From the NCBI GenBank assembly GCA_022494885.1, contig JAGVSM010004892.1:62001-126000 (forward strand): a stretch of DNA of 64,000 nucleotides, written 5' to 3'. Source of the DNA: Micrasema longulum. Taxonomy: Eukaryota > Arthropoda > Insecta > Trichoptera > Brachycentridae. The position numbers and the translations under genes are program-made. The notes beneath the pieces were generated by a model. It was given only the letters and a program-made list of their open reading frames with translations. It was not told the origin of the DNA and searched no databases. Shown piece by piece: positions 31,970 to 43,355 of this stretch; the first letter of the stretch is position 1; every line of letters begins with the position of its first letter.

Positions 31970-32540
31970 TATGAATAAGAATTTTTCCAGGGAAGTGAGG
32001 GGTTTTATCAGTTCTCCGGCTATCGTTAGCGAAAAATCACGTACGTCGACCGGTCGCTCCATTGCGTCGTAAAAGAAACACAAACAAACACACTTTCACA
32101 TTAAAAATATTAGTATCAGTGTATAGATTAAAATTTAAAAAAAATAATTCAATTGTAAAATACTTGACGCTTTTTTTCATTAGTACGAAATTATGAGGAA
32201 TTCACATAACTCATTATGTTTTGTACTTTATATCAGCGGTTTCCAACCTTTACGCTACTACGCCTCCCCGAAAAAATACATTTCCCTGGCATCCCTATCT
32301 TTTAAGAAAAATAATTATAATAATATAGACACGCTTTAAGTAGTAAAAAAATATATGAATAAAAAACGGTAAATTACAATTAACAGAATAAAAACAAGGT
32401 TATGCTTTAACATAAAAGTTCATGTATATTTATTTTAAAGAATGGTACATAATCTTAAATTAAATGCGAGGGTTGTTGTTGTTTATTGGCACAAAGTTTA
32501 TCGAATCATTTTTTACTTAAACCCTTACTTGTTTATAAAT
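31970..32540. other. Unassigned DNA
   Basis: Nothing recognised. An 82-codon minus frame (31835-32083) overlaps the SINE and is not supported as a gene. Confidence 0.4.
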
Positions 32541-32708
32541 TATCTAGGTCCAGGCAGATGAACAATATATATCACTGGGTGTGAAATAGAACCACAACCC
32601 TGAACGAGTGCTTTCGACTCTATGGCTACTCTGAGGTAAAAATACTGACCGAGGAAATCGATTGTAGATAAGTCTCCCTCACTGTGTGGTGGTTGACGCG
32701 TTTGCCTA

Positions 32709-32722
32709 CCAATTTTGAGGTC
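32709..32722 (+). repeat. Target-site duplication, left (14 bp)
   Basis: CCAATTTTGAGGTC, repeated exactly at 33168-33181. Confidence 0.85.
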
Positions 32723-33167
32723 TTTTTTTTCATAAAGGAGTTGCCTATTTTTTGCCTTGCTTATTATGTACAAGGTTTATATTAACGGCAAAATGTATGT
32801 TCCTTCTAATTTCTTTGACTAAAGTCTGAGAATTTGGTGGTAAAAACTCATACAGGAGAAACCGGACTATTAACAGGCATCAACAGACCTTCTGTTCCAT
32901 TTTGAGAGCGTTCGGCATTTTGTGTCCTATTTTTATTTATTTCAGCAATCACCTTTACTATTTTAACCATGTATGATATTACCTCATGCGATAAGTCCTC
33001 ATGACTTATTACTGTTACGATATCTTCTAGGTCCTCATCCAGACTTCTACATCGCGCCTCTAGTTGCAATTGCTCTAAGCTGAACAACGGGACAATGCAT
33101 CAACAAATGAGGGACATCTTGGGGTGTCTCGTCATCAATAGACAGCTGTTGATTTTTAAGAGCTTAT
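32723..33167 (-). pseudogene. 5'-truncated jockey-superfamily LINE tail
   Basis: On the minus strand the insert begins with coding sequence (DDETPQDVPHLLMHCPVVQL, the Cys/His-containing end of jockey/R1-type RT proteins). After a frameshift it continues RCRSLDEDLEDIVTVI and YMVKIVKVIAEIN to a stop near 32848. It ends in a poly(A) of about 8 (seen as T at 32723-32730). Perfect 14-bp flanking duplications make it a recent retroposition. Confidence 0.8.
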
Positions 33168-33181
33168 CCAATTTTGAGGTC
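33168..33181 (+). repeat. Target-site duplication, right (14 bp)
   Basis: CCAATTTTGAGGTC, identical to 32709-32722. Confidence 0.85.
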
Positions 33182-33364
33182 CTGGCAGGGTGAACATGTA
33201 ATATTGATTTTAAAGGAATATTCAAACTGCAATATTTCATTATTCCTGCACAGGGGACTGAAGCGTAAAACGGATCACCTGAATATGGAAATTTGCTGCA
33301 TTTTGTTAACCAATAAATTCAGCATCCTATGTACCACTGGGTGCAGAAAGAGGGATAATGATGA

Positions 33365-33985
33365 TTTTCTCCCTCGTCTTTTTAATTTAAAGCTAATACA
33401 TGTTTACGTATTTCATAAAATCTTTATTTATATTATACTCGTGCATATAAATACATTACTTTTTACTAAAATATATATTTTGTTATATTTATTACAGATA
33501 TCAACAGTAATACATGTAAAAAATATAATAATTAAAACATACAGAGAACAAAAACAATACACATATCTACCGAAATATACATAAATTGGTTTTTTGGTGT
33601 GTGTAAATATTTTTTAGACATTTTTTGTGCAGATTAGTGAACATGTGTGTGTTTATTATTGCACAAGTGTAAAAAAAAATTCAATTTCAAAGATTATATT
33701 TAAAAAAAGGTTTCATTAATATGAAGCGTAGAAACTTCTCTATATTAGAGAAAACTCTGTGTTTTAAAATATGCATTTTAAATCTTAATTTATTACCGAA
33801 TGAATCAATAAGGGAAATTATAAAATTTAAAAATAGAAATTATTGAAATATTTCAAATTGATTTGAAAAAATATGTTCTTGAGAAATTTTAATAAAAATT
33901 CTCATGTCATTTAAAGTTTATATTAGTTCTAAATATGTTATGAATTAACCTTATAAAGCATAAATATATCAATTATACTGATGAG
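33365..33985. other. AT-rich DNA, nothing recognised
   Basis: No coding or repeat signal beyond simple AT-rich sequence. Confidence 0.4.
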
Positions 33986-33989
33986 CGCT

Positions 33990-34400
33990 AACAATTTCAT
34001 TTTATTTATTTTTTGTTTATTTATTTATTCATACAAATACATACGTAGTATTACAAAAAAATAAAATAAAAATAACGAATCCCAAACTCTATGAGACCAA
34101 AGGCCCATTTGAAGCTTATATTGGTGGTATTGGAATAAAAGACCTTGTATAAATAAATCAATTCAAAATTTCAATAGTTAGGAAGGGGGTGTTTACGTAG
34201 GGTTAAGGGTTGAAAAGTTTTATGATTATGCGGGCGATTTGCTTTGATGTTCTTTGGTTGGCTCCAACCAAATGTGATTGACAATGTTTTACCATATTTC
34301 CACATTACGGGAACAGAAATAACTTCTGACCGAAAGGCAATACCATTTATTTGTTTGTAGTGAGGTAAACTTTATCAGCACTTCATTCTGTTTTTTCAAC
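33990..34400 (-). mobile_element. LINE 3' tail Q
   Basis: Minus-strand 3'UTR ending in 'gaataaataaataaac' (complement about 34013-34030). Upstream text 'ggcctttggtctcatagag' and 'tggttggagccaacc' is of mixed composition. No reliable RT frame, so the family is unknown. Confidence 0.45.
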
Positions 34401-34696
34401 AACTAATAAAAACACAAATATATCGGACTTTGATAAGTCCATTTCAAATATTGATGTTCTAAATAAACTTGAGTTCCATGTTTATAGTAAACTTAAGTAC
34501 AATTTTTTTCTTTTTACTAACCTTAATCTAAATTGTCAATAGAGATGGATTTCTATTGCAACAAAGAAGAAAACTGCTTTTTTTATTTTTTTAGTTGCAT
34601 TTTATAAACAGTAAAGGATATCGCAATGTATATACAATTCATAAAATAATAAAATTAACACTAAACATCTTTTACCACTAATAACAACAGAACAAA

Positions 34697-34708
34697 AATG
34701 TTAAATTT
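34697..34708 (+). repeat. Target-site duplication of SINE, left (12 bp)
   Basis: AATGTTAAATTT, repeated exactly at 34960-34971. Confidence 0.85.
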
Positions 34709-34959
34709 CATCATCATCATTCCCTTTCCGCACCTAATGGTGCATAGGACACTGTATTGGTACATCAATCGCATCGTATCTTGATCAATTTTGTTACATG
34801 AAGGTAAGGTGATCAGTCTTACGCTTCAGGTACCGGTCCAGGGACGATGAAATATTATAGTGTGAAAACACCCGTTTAAATAAATATTTCATATCAACCA
34901 TGTTAGGACTCGAACCCGAGACCTCTTGCATGGTAGCCAAACGCGCTGACCATTACACC
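34709..34959 (-). mobile_element. SINE-A copy with perfect 12-bp duplications
   Basis: Best-defined SINE here: 251 bp. The minus strand starts 'tggtgtaatggtcagcgcg', B-box region 'gggttcgagtcctaac', body 'gggtgttttcacactataat', tail 'tgcaccattaggtgcgg' and an (ATG)n end (CATCATCATCAT at 34709-34721). The perfect duplication shows target-primed insertion and relative youth. Confidence 0.9.
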
Positions 34960-34971
34960 AATGTTAAATTT
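34960..34971 (+). repeat. Target-site duplication of SINE, right (12 bp)
   Basis: AATGTTAAATTT, identical to 34697-34708. Confidence 0.85.
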
Positions 34972-35039
34972 ACCAAAACCAAATTTGAAATACACGCAAA
35001 ATACTAAAAATTTATTCAAAACAGGCGTAATCAATTATT

Positions 35040-36425
35040 ACAAAAAAAATAACACCTATATTTAAAAATGTGCTGATTGAGGAGCAGCATGGATTTAGGA
35101 CAGCCAAATCAACGACGACCAATTTGCTTTCTTTTACTGATACTATTTTTACAGCGTTCGAGAATAATCTTCAAGCTGATGTACTGTATACAGACTTCTC
35201 AAAGGCCTTTGACAAAGTTGATCACAACATTTTATGTGCTAAACTTCGTGCTGTAGGCATTAGAGATCCCTTTTATCGTTTTTAAAATCCTACCTCTCAC
35301 ATAGAAAACAAAGTGTAAAAATCAATAACTTCATATCAAATAGCTACCTAGTAACTTCTGGTGTACCACAGGGTGCCCACTTGGCCCCTCTTCTATTTAA
35401 TCTGTTTGTTAATGATGCTACTAATGTTTTTTCTTTTACAAAATTCTGGCTTTTTGCTGACGATAACAAGATACTTAAGCTAATTAAAAATATTGATGAC
35501 TGTGTCAGACTCCAAGAAAACATAAATGCATTTCATACTTGGTGCAAAACTAATAACATGGAACTTAACATCGATAAATGCAAAATTATTTCTTACCATA
35601 AATGTAAACATCCTTTTATTTTTGATTATAAACTTAATGGCCAAGTTCTTTCGATTGTCACCTCTATAAGAGATCTTGGAGTGATCCTAGATAATAAACT
35701 AACTTTTCTGGAACACTTTGATAATATAGTAAACAGATCCTTAAAATTTTAGGCTTTATTAATAGAACTACGTCTGATTTCCAAAGTATGCTTACACTTA
35801 AAACACTTTATTGCTCTTTAGTTCGCCCTATTCTTGAATATGCATCTGTAATCTGGTCCCCTCATTATGCTGTTCATATCAAGCGCCTTGAATCAGTTCA
35901 ACATCGTTTTATAAGAAAAATTGCATGGAAGATGGGATTGGAAAGAGGAGACTATTCATATTCTGATATGGAGAGGTTTTTAAGCATATCAAGTCTTGAA
36001 AAACGCAGATGCATTGCAGATATAATCTGCATGTATAAAATTATGAACTGTCTCATTGATGCCCCTGAAATTTTGCAAAAGATTCTTTTTAACGTTCCCA
36101 CCCGTAGACTAAGAAATAATGAAATGCTTTTCCTCGGTCACTACAGGACCAATTATGGTGCACAGTCGCCTTTGCCCAGAATGATCAGGCGGGTGAACGA
36201 TCATCAAGATCTTGATTATTATGGTGTAAGGATGTCTTTCTTTACAAATCAGCTAAAGAATCTGTATGGTTAGCCTATGCTTTTTACTTAATCTAAAAAA
36301 TCTATCATCTGTCTTTGCTGCTTATTTCTGTTCCTTATATTTTTTTATTCCTTTGTAAAATTTCTTTTAATTGTAATGTTTATAATGGACTTTGTCCGTA
36401 AATAAATAAATAAATAAATAAATAA
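35040..36425 (+). pseudogene. Jockey/CR1-like LINE, RT domain nearly complete
   Basis: Starts within RT block 1 (PIFKNVLIEEQHGFRTAKST), then LYTDFSKAFDKVDH (first catalytic Asp), a one-base frameshift near 35281, VTSGVPQGAHLAPLLF, FADDNK (catalytic Asp pair), LGVILDNKLTFLEHF, a second frameshift near 35748, YCSLVRPILEYASVIWSPHY, LESVQHRFIRKI, VPTRRLRNNEMLFL and a stop at 36271. Only two frameshifts and no in-frame stop separate it from a full RT. The 3'UTR ends in (AAAT)n at 36398-36424. Endonuclease and ORF1 are lost by 5' truncation. Confidence 0.9.
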
Positions 36426-36524
36426 GTAATGTATAATTTAATTTAATTTAAAATTGACGAAATATTTACAATTTAACTCAAATATTATTAATGACAACGA
36501 AATATAAAAATCCCTACATTTAAA

Positions 36525-36660
36525 GAGCTTTTGATCGGCATCTGGCTAGTTAAAGTGATACTTTATCCACTTTATAACATTTATCATTCTTTCCACGTTT
36601 TTACATCAAAATATATTATATTCTAACCATCTGTTGATTTTTTTATCTCGTAATTTAGTA
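36525..36660 (+). repeat. Dispersed repeat F fragment
   Basis: 'catctggctagttaaagtga', 'cattctttccacg' and 'taaccatctgttgat' correspond to the second half of F. Confidence 0.45.
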
Positions 36661-36694
36661 ATTTCATCTTGATTAAAAATATTGTTTTATAATA

Positions 36695-36940
36695 AGGAGG
36701 ACTAGGCATTTACAAGGCTTACGACCTGTCGTCCGCTTGTTTAAGTGTTCACTTCACAGCTATACAGGTGTGTGATATTCACCATTTTCCGTAAATGGGT
36801 GTTCAACCAACAGTATTAGTTCATTTTTTCCATATATTGGTTATTGTTCAATTCAAAGCATCTTTTTACCACTTATTGGCTAGTTTAAGTAATCGCTTTA
36901 TACACTGTGTAATATGCATGACTCTGCATTTGTTTAATCT
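36695..36940 (+). repeat. Dispersed repeat F, two partial copies
   Basis: Copy at 36695-36795 ('ggcttacgacctgtcgtccg', 'gatattcaccattttccgt'), then a second half-copy at 36870-36935 ('tggctagtttaagtaatcgc', 'acactgtgtaatatgc'). Confidence 0.5.
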
Positions 36941-37199
36941 TCTAGATTTCTTCAACTTTTACTTCTTTTTAGGCTGAAATTTATAATTAGTTTTACTTAT
37001 TTTTATGCTGAAATTGATAATTAGTAAAATTTAAAAATACAATAAACAAAACTTTCAAAAATCGGAAAAAATCAATGAAGATCTTATCAAATATAACAAA
37101 TAATTCAATGTGTAGGAGTCAAAAATTAAAATGGATTATAGCGTATAAAAATGTAGAAAAATAACTAAGATGTTAGGTTTATTTTTTCTTGGGGATAAT

Positions 37200-37510
37200 T
37201 TATGCAGTGCCATTTTTGTGGAAATCCTCTTCAAGAGCGCTACACAGAAAACATCTAAGCATCTACAGAGCGCATGGGCGGTTGAGATCCTAGATCGTCA
37301 TTTAGAATAACGTTGATTTTTAATAATTTCATAGGAAGTAGATTACAAAACGTCTTTCAGCTTTATAATGTACAAACGACTAGGAATCTAGTCTCCCAAA
37401 AAAATGACTCAGAAGAGTTTTTTTTTAAATAATTAATCGTTTACAAATCGAATCTAGATAACACGTTTTGCAACTACAGGGCGCATAAACGGTTGAAAAT
37501 CTTAACTTAA
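37200..37510 (+). repeat. Modular repeat G, diverged copy
   Basis: Shares 'ctacagagcgcatgggcggt' (37263) and 'tttgcaactacagggcgcat' (37469) with the G modules at 58.6 kb. Also retains the G left end ('catttttgtggaaatcctc'). Confidence 0.55.
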
Positions 37511-37519
37511 TTTACCAAA

Positions 37520-37880
37520 CAACAATATTTTTAGTTTGTCCAAATTTTTGTAGACAAGAACTGGATTTAACTCCTTGGGGAGCTGTTAATATTAACATAT
37601 TACAACAGAGATAAAGAACATTTTGAAGAAGGTAATATAGAAGTCAAGGCATCTACAGGGAATTTTTTTTTGTTTTTAAATTCAGGCGTTTCCTTGTATG
37701 TAGGTGAAATAAGTCATTTAGATGAATCTTATCCGCATAAATAAAGGTTTCAGCTCTTTAACTTCACAAACATAAACAGATGACAGAATTGAAGGAATAT
37801 AGATGTTCAAATATGGACAGAATGGTGAATGTTACACAGTTTGTAAATTGGCCACTTAAACCAGACAATTTACTGTTTCA
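37520..37880. repeat. Dispersed repeat F, long composite
   Basis: Left part in plus order ('gtccaaatttttgtagacaa', 'ggcatctacaggg'). The right part in minus order contains 'gtaaattggccacttaaacc' and 'gaatggtgaatgttacacag'. The middle shares 'aaaggtttcagctctttaac' with 46690-46720. Confidence 0.5.
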
Positions 37881-37934
37881 GTTTACTTAGAAATAATTAC
37901 ATTTTTATTTAATTTACGTAATATGAATATAAGT

Positions 37935-37995
37935 TGATATCACTACAAGTCTTGCAGCTATAAAGCGCATGAACGTGTGGAATTCTAACTTAAAA
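37935..37995 (+). repeat. Modular repeat G, single module
   Basis: 'cactacaagtcttgcagcta' and 'aagcgcatgaacgtgtgg' match one G module only. Confidence 0.45.
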
Positions 37996-38165
37996 GGCTT
38001 TCTATCCTTTTTGCTTACGTATGAGTCGTTATTAGGTAATACAAATATTTCAAAACTTATTTTCACGAAGCTCAATGTTTGTTCGGCTATTTTCATGAAA
38101 TTATCAATATTTTTTCATGCGATCTACGTGCTCACTCTACTCATTGCATTTTTCGTTACATTGCT

Positions 38166-38543
38166 CTAATCTCTTACTAAGATTGGGGAGTTCCCAAAGC
38201 TTTCTTTAAGCCGGATGTGGAAAGTCTCTATTATCAATCTCAAAGCCAAAGTCGCTGTTGCATCTTGTGGACTTTTGACGAACAAAAGAACCGCCAACAA
38301 AGCGGAGATTATATTATGTGTAGGGGAACGTTGAGGGCCACGGAAATCGAAAAAATCCTCCGAAACGTAGTTCGAAGCAAGAAAATAAATCCTGGGTATT
38401 TTTTGTCTTACACACATAAATGTGTTACACATAAGGGTATTAGAAGCGAACTTAGAAATTTCCATTAAAGGGGTGACTGAAATATTTGCGAAAAACTTTG
38501 AAAAAACAATTGTGATATTTCTAATTATGCTCCACAAACTCAA
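38166..38543. other. Unassigned block open on both strands
   Basis: A 125-codon minus frame and an 83-codon plus frame (38217-38468) overlap here in sequence of unusually even composition. Neither shows a domain I know. Only one can be real, and both may be chance. Confidence 0.25.
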
Positions 38544-38759
38544 TGGAGAATGCTTAATTTGCGGTGTTAAGTAGTATGATTGAAATCTGTTTTTGCAAGA
38601 TTCAGAGCCGATTTTAAATTACGCCATTATTTAGTCGAGTAGCTTTTTATGTTTAGTTTATTTTGGCATCAATAACTAATTTTCCGTTTTGGTGGAGATT
38701 TCTAAGTTCTATTATCCTCGCATACACTTATTAAAAAAGTACTTACGTGTTTTGGAAAT

Positions 38760-39655
38760 TTATAATCCGTCAAAAATCTAGGAGTACAAATGGATGAACA
38801 TCTCTGCTGGCGAGCTCATACTAATGAATTAAGCCGCAAAATATTTTTCAGTCTACACTAACTTAGAAGGTTGCAAAAATTCTTACCCATTAGTACTAAA
38901 TGCACTCTTGTACAAGCATTACTACTACCCATTATAGATTACGCTGATGTTTCCATGACTGATTTAAGCTGTGAGCAACTCGATAAACTTGAACGACTTC
39001 AGAATACATGCATAAGGTACATTTTTGGTCTTAGGAAATATGACCACATTTTTGATTATCGTAGGCAACTGAAATGGCTCAAAATTAGACAGCGGAGAGA
39101 CTATCACTCCCTCTCACTTCTATTCAATGTACTTCATGGTCCTAACGCTCCTATATACCTGCGTGAAAAATTTCAACGCTTATCAGTTCATGGTTTACCT
39201 TTTCGTTCTCAATCTCAAGGTACTCTCTTAATACCCCTCCACAATTCCTCTTTCTTCTCTAACCCATATAGTGTCCATGCGGCTTGACTGTAGAATAATC
39301 TCCCATCCGCCATCAAAGATGTTACTACATTATCTCTGTTTAAATCACGTCTGAAGAAACATCTCCTTTCTCTTCCTTAATCTCTCCTCCTTTCCCTTTT
39401 CCTCTTTCCTCTTTTCCCTTTTTCCTTTTGAGTAATGTTTTTGATTTAAGGTAATTTATAAACAAATACGTTTATTTCTATTTTTATATGTTTTTAACTT
39501 TTTTATCTTTTTTTTTCTATTGAATATGTTCTGTAACTTGAATTATAAAAATAAAACTTTTATTTTATTGGTTGGTTGGTTGGAAGAAATTGCCATTTGG
39601 CAATAAGCCCGCCAATGTACAAATAACATTATGTAAAAAAGTTTAATAAATAAAA
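38760..39655 (+). pseudogene. 5'-truncated CR1/jockey-like LINE C, copy 1
   Basis: Frame from 38770: VKNLGVQMDEHLCWRAHTNE, a TAA stop (about 38860), LRRLQKFLPISTKCTLVQAL, LLPIIDYADVSMTDLS, LDKLERLQNTCIRYIFGLRK, LKWLKIRQRRDYHSLSLLFN, SSFFSNPYSVHAA. After the stop at 39285 the readable tail NNLPSAIKDVTTLSLFKSRL follows. The 3'UTR includes 'ttgccatttggcaataagcc' (39589) and ends in an 'aataaataaaataaaa' tail. Shared with 53862-54147. Confidence 0.85.
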
Positions 39656-39794
39656 TAAAAAAATCCTTAATAAAATAATTTAAATATTAAGAATTTTCAT
39701 TATTTTGGTCTGTTAATGGGAAAGGTTACGTTTACGTTACATTTGGTTTTTTTTTTTTTTTATTTATTGAAAAAAAAGTTTACAAAATAAGTTT

Positions 39795-39900
39795 AAAATT
39801 ACAAATGATTCATACATACAAATTTAATAATAACATTTCAACCTTTCTAATTGAGTGAAAACTCGTTTTTAAAGAGGGAGTTCTTTATTAATTTATATAT
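39795..39900. repeat. Dispersed repeat K, copy 2
   Basis: Matches 1085-1200 around 'gagtgaaaactcg'. A nearby 18-bp palindrome (ACTCGTA...TACGAGT, 39900-39918) is not shared. Confidence 0.45.
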
Positions 39901-40169
39901 ACTCGTACATATACGAGTATGTATATTTATCCGTTTACTTAGTTACAATATGCAATCGCGATTGGATTTTAAACGAAACCTTTCTCTGGTATAACGAGTA
40001 ATGATAACAAGCAAATTCATTCAATCTTCCTCGTGATAACCAAGTTGGACTGTATATATAATTTTTTTTATTTTTTTTAATTTAATATAATAAAAAGTTA
40101 CAACATATAAACAAACAAAAAAATACATAATAAAGCAAAAGTGCAGAAACAAAAAACGAAACGAAATAC

Positions 40170-40902
40170 TACACCAAAAAATAAGCAACCTCTTGTGCTT
40201 GCTGTGGGATTACAATATTAGTTTGCTTTTGCGGCATAAAAGAAAGAGTTCTCTGCATAGAATTATTACTGCTGATAAAAAAAATATATATTTTAAGAAT
40301 CCTAAATGTAAAAAATTGTGACTCTCCTGGCAAACCATCAACATCGAAGGCACGGGCAAATCGCTTCGGAAAGAAGACAATGCTCAGCGTTTGAAGGGAC
40401 CAGAAAGAAATCATGTACTGCTGTTGAAAACGATTGAAACTGTCAATGGCTATCGTTACCGATAAAAAATTATCAATTTGAATTATACAAAAACAGCCAA
40501 AATGAGACACGAGATACGAACGAGTAATATTGCAGGACGACAACGCACCGTGCCATCGCACTGCCATCGTCCAGGACACCATCAAAACACTGAAATGAGT
40601 TCTACCACCGCACCCTCCGTATTTGCCAGATCTGGCCTCTTCTGATCATCACTTGTTTCGGTCGATGGCTCATGGCTTTGCTGGGCTACACTTGACCAAT
40701 TTCAAAGTAGTGCGAAATTGGTTGGATGGATTATTTCCGTCCAAAGACGCATCATTTTATCGTCACGGTATTCGTGTATTGTCAGAAAGATGGCACGAAT
40801 GAGCTAGTGAAAGGCGATACTTCGAATAAACAACTTTTTGCATTTATCTTAAAATTTGCATTTTTTTTACAGAAAAACCCGTCAAACTTAGTTGCGCACC
40901 TA
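40170..40902 (+). pseudogene. Mariner transposase pseudogene with 3' TIR
   Basis: 5' piece: RHKRKSSLHRIITADKKNIY (40230-40290; Asp of TADK at 40274 is the first catalytic Asp). A frameshift near 40315 leads to DSPGKPSTSKARANRFGKKT, then a stop. LQDDNAPCHRTAIVQDTIKT carries the second Asp, and after a TGA (W expected) PPHPPYLPDLASSDHHLFRS carries the third. Exactly 34 residues separate the last two, the mariner D34D signature. Ends KDASFYRHGIRVLSERWHE, a stop, ...RRYFE and a TAA. A 3' TIR-like 'aaaacccgtcaaacttagtt' precedes 'gcgcacctag' and TA. The 5' end and 5' TIR are missing. Confidence 0.85.
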
Positions 40903-40959
40903 GTAAATAACTTAGCCTGACTACAAACATTTGAATATTCTCAAAACATTGTCGTTTTT

Positions 40960-43080
40960 TTTATTAAAAACTATTTCATAAACAAAGTATTGGGCACTCG
41001 ATGGTTAAAAATCCCAAAAGCTCTATGGTGCGCAATAATTAAAAAAGTATCATGTTGATATTTTTAATAACAAGAAATAACGCTTAAAATGTACGCAGGT
41101 ACGAAAAAAAATTAAACTTCAAATGTCGACTTGGCAGTTAATTTTCGAATACCAAACTTCCAAAATCACTGTGCAAATGGAAAAAATAATAAAACTCTAA
41201 ATAAATCCTTATACAATAAAATGAAAACCAAACGCTTAGAGCAGCAGTTTACCCGCATTTGGTCTGCACGTACTTAAAAGTACTTAAAACGTTAGCAAGA
41301 TAAATTTTCTTGGATATTATTTCATCCTTCCAGGATTACACGGTTCCCGCGACAAGTATCGAAGAGGATTTTCTTTTGTTTAAGGATTCTCTCTCGACTT
41401 TATAGAAAATGCGTGACTTTTTCTTTGCTGTGATATCCTTACTTTTTTGCTGACTAACATTTTAAATCAAATTTGCGTTTATCAACGAAATAAGAAAAGA
41501 TGAACATGAAAGTTTCAGAAATATTTTATCTCTCAAAGGTGTATTTCTTAAAATAAATTTAATGTCCTATTTCTCTTTAAAAAATGCGTAGTGATTAACA
41601 TTTGAATACCAACGTATATTTTGACAGCTAGGTTGCGGTCCCGTGGTAGGGAAGCAGACTCTAGTGTTCAAAAATCCCAGGTTGGAACTGCGCTCATTTT
41701 GATCTCCATTTTCCGACACTGTTATTTACGACTTGCTGGTGTATGAAATCGCACCCTATTTTTTTTTTAAATGTGATTTAATTTTCGGATAAATCATAAA
41801 AATGCCCATATTTATATTTATTTAAAATTTTATACCGCTGTCTTTAATATTATGTCCCCTTTTACACATAAATTAATATTAACACGCTTTTATGTTTATT
41901 AAAAAAAACAAACAAAGATTATGTATCAAACTGTTCATATTAAATATTATACTATGAGACGAATATAATTTTATTTTTAAAGGTCAATACAAATCTTTCT
42001 AATCTTGAAATTCATTTTACCTTTTTTAAATAATTTATATTTTAAAGCCTCATGGGCGTTAAAACGAATAAAATATACCTAATATATATTAAACCTTTAT
42101 TTATTCAAATATTAATTTTCGACTCCACGGTGTGATGATATTAACTCGTTATACTAAACTGAGTTCCTGGGTTCCATTTCTATGATATTAGTTAACTTTA
42201 TTTACTATAATGTTTCGCTGTCTTTGAACTACCATAATAAGCTTTAGAAGAATCATCTAATCAGAACAAGAATTTACCGTTTTTTTTGCTTTATTTAAGT
42301 AATGTTTTTTGTTTAATATTTAGGTTTTTTATATTTCACTAATATTAGGCGCATATTTTGTCTCTATGAATAATAAAACGTCCTCAGCGGACATTTTACA
42401 TTAATTTTTGAATAATACATTCTTTGTTTTTTTTATTTGTAAACTGCAAAGTGACATTCTATTTAAAAACAATAAATAAAAAACAAATGAGAAAAGGATA
42501 CCTTTATAAAGCAAAAAAAAACAGTGGGATTCAAACATAAAACGGCTTAATGATGTAATAATATTTATCCCTATTAGTTAAATTTGTATCTTTGAATTTT
42601 CTATCATATATTTGTAATATTATATTGATTTTACTTAATTTACTAAATTGGCAAGTCTGTTACCAACTAATCAAAATAATATATTCACCTTCCGATATTA
42701 TCACCGCCCGACTACATAAACTTGATTTGAAACGGTATTTTTTTTTAATCAGCAAGTAGCTATATACCCTCTGAAATCTGAATTAAATTTGGCAGTTGTA
42801 AAAAATATTTTATACACGTGAATTATTTGAAAATTTTCGTTGTTTTTTTTTTCTTTTTGTTTTTATTGAAGTTATTGCCATATTAGCTTAAACGAAAATG
42901 GGGTTTCAAAGAGTGTTTTTTTATTAGTATGGGAAATATTTAATTTTAAAAATTTTCAATTGTAATGAAAAAATAAATAAACACACATACATTAATTTTA
43001 ACATATAAGTTCACAGGTCAGTTGGCATTTGACTTTAAATAATGTAAATTAAAGCAAGAAAAATCCGGTTCTCTAACAAA
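40960..43080. other. AT-rich DNA with two doubtful tRNA-like scraps
   Basis: 41630-41700 ('gtcccgtggtagggaagc', 'ccaggttggaactgc') and 42121-42190 ('ggtgtgatgatattaac', 'gttcctgggttccatttc') weakly resemble SINE/tRNA heads. Otherwise nothing recognised in 2 kb. Confidence 0.3.
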
Positions 43081-43082
43081 AG

Positions 43083-43355
43083 TTGAACTGTCAAAATATG
43101 AGTGCAATTTTAGGCGTGATTACGGATTGCAACCTAGCGGACAAGAACAGACGTCATAGAGAATATTGCCAGAAATTGAAAAATAAAAACCAGACATTAC
43201 TATTTGACTTATTATGGGAAAAAAAAAATCGCAATTTAACAAACATAATATTGTCTCAAAGGGTATTAAATAGCACCGCCTGTGTTTGTCGCGTGCGAGT
43301 TTTACGTACATCAAAAGTTAGAAAATTTGGTAAATTAATGACATCCAACCATTGA
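43083..43355 (+). CDS. Unassigned 90-codon open frame
   Basis: Starts at an alternative start codon, rich in K/N/R (NRRHREYCQKLKNKNQTLLF), with CVCRVRVLRTSKVRKF near the end. No family recognised. A 64-codon antisense frame overlaps. Probably chance. Confidence 0.15.
   Translation: MNCQNMSAILGVITDCNLADKNRRHREYCQKLKNKNQTLLFDLLWEKKNRNLTNIILSQRVLNSTACVCRVRVLRTSKVRKFGKLMTSNH

Larger units (their letters stand above)
32546..33363 (+). mobile_element. SINE-B copy split by a LINE tail
   Basis: The left part 32546-32722 has the 5' extension ('gtgtgaaatagaaccac', 'gacgag', 'actctatggctac') and the tRNA-like head ('gtggttgacgcgtttgccta'). The right part resumes at 33182 ('ctggcagggtgaac') through the shared body and tail ('gtaccactgggtgcag', '...gataatgatg'). 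The interruption 32723-33167 is flanked by 14-bp duplications. Joined, it is close in length and order to the copy at 53.2 kb. Confidence 0.8.

Noticed and set aside
38166..38543. 125-codon gene
   Set aside because: Open on both strands with no recognisable domain. Kept only as an unassigned block.
40169..40585. 138-codon minus-strand gene
   Set aside because: Antisense shadow of the plus-strand mariner transposase relic.
41630..41705. tRNA or SINE head
   Set aside because: B-box-like 'ggttggaactgc' is a poor match and no SINE body follows.
42121..42190. SINE-B head
   Set aside because: Suggestive similarity to head blocks, but no extension, body or tail. Too weak to call.
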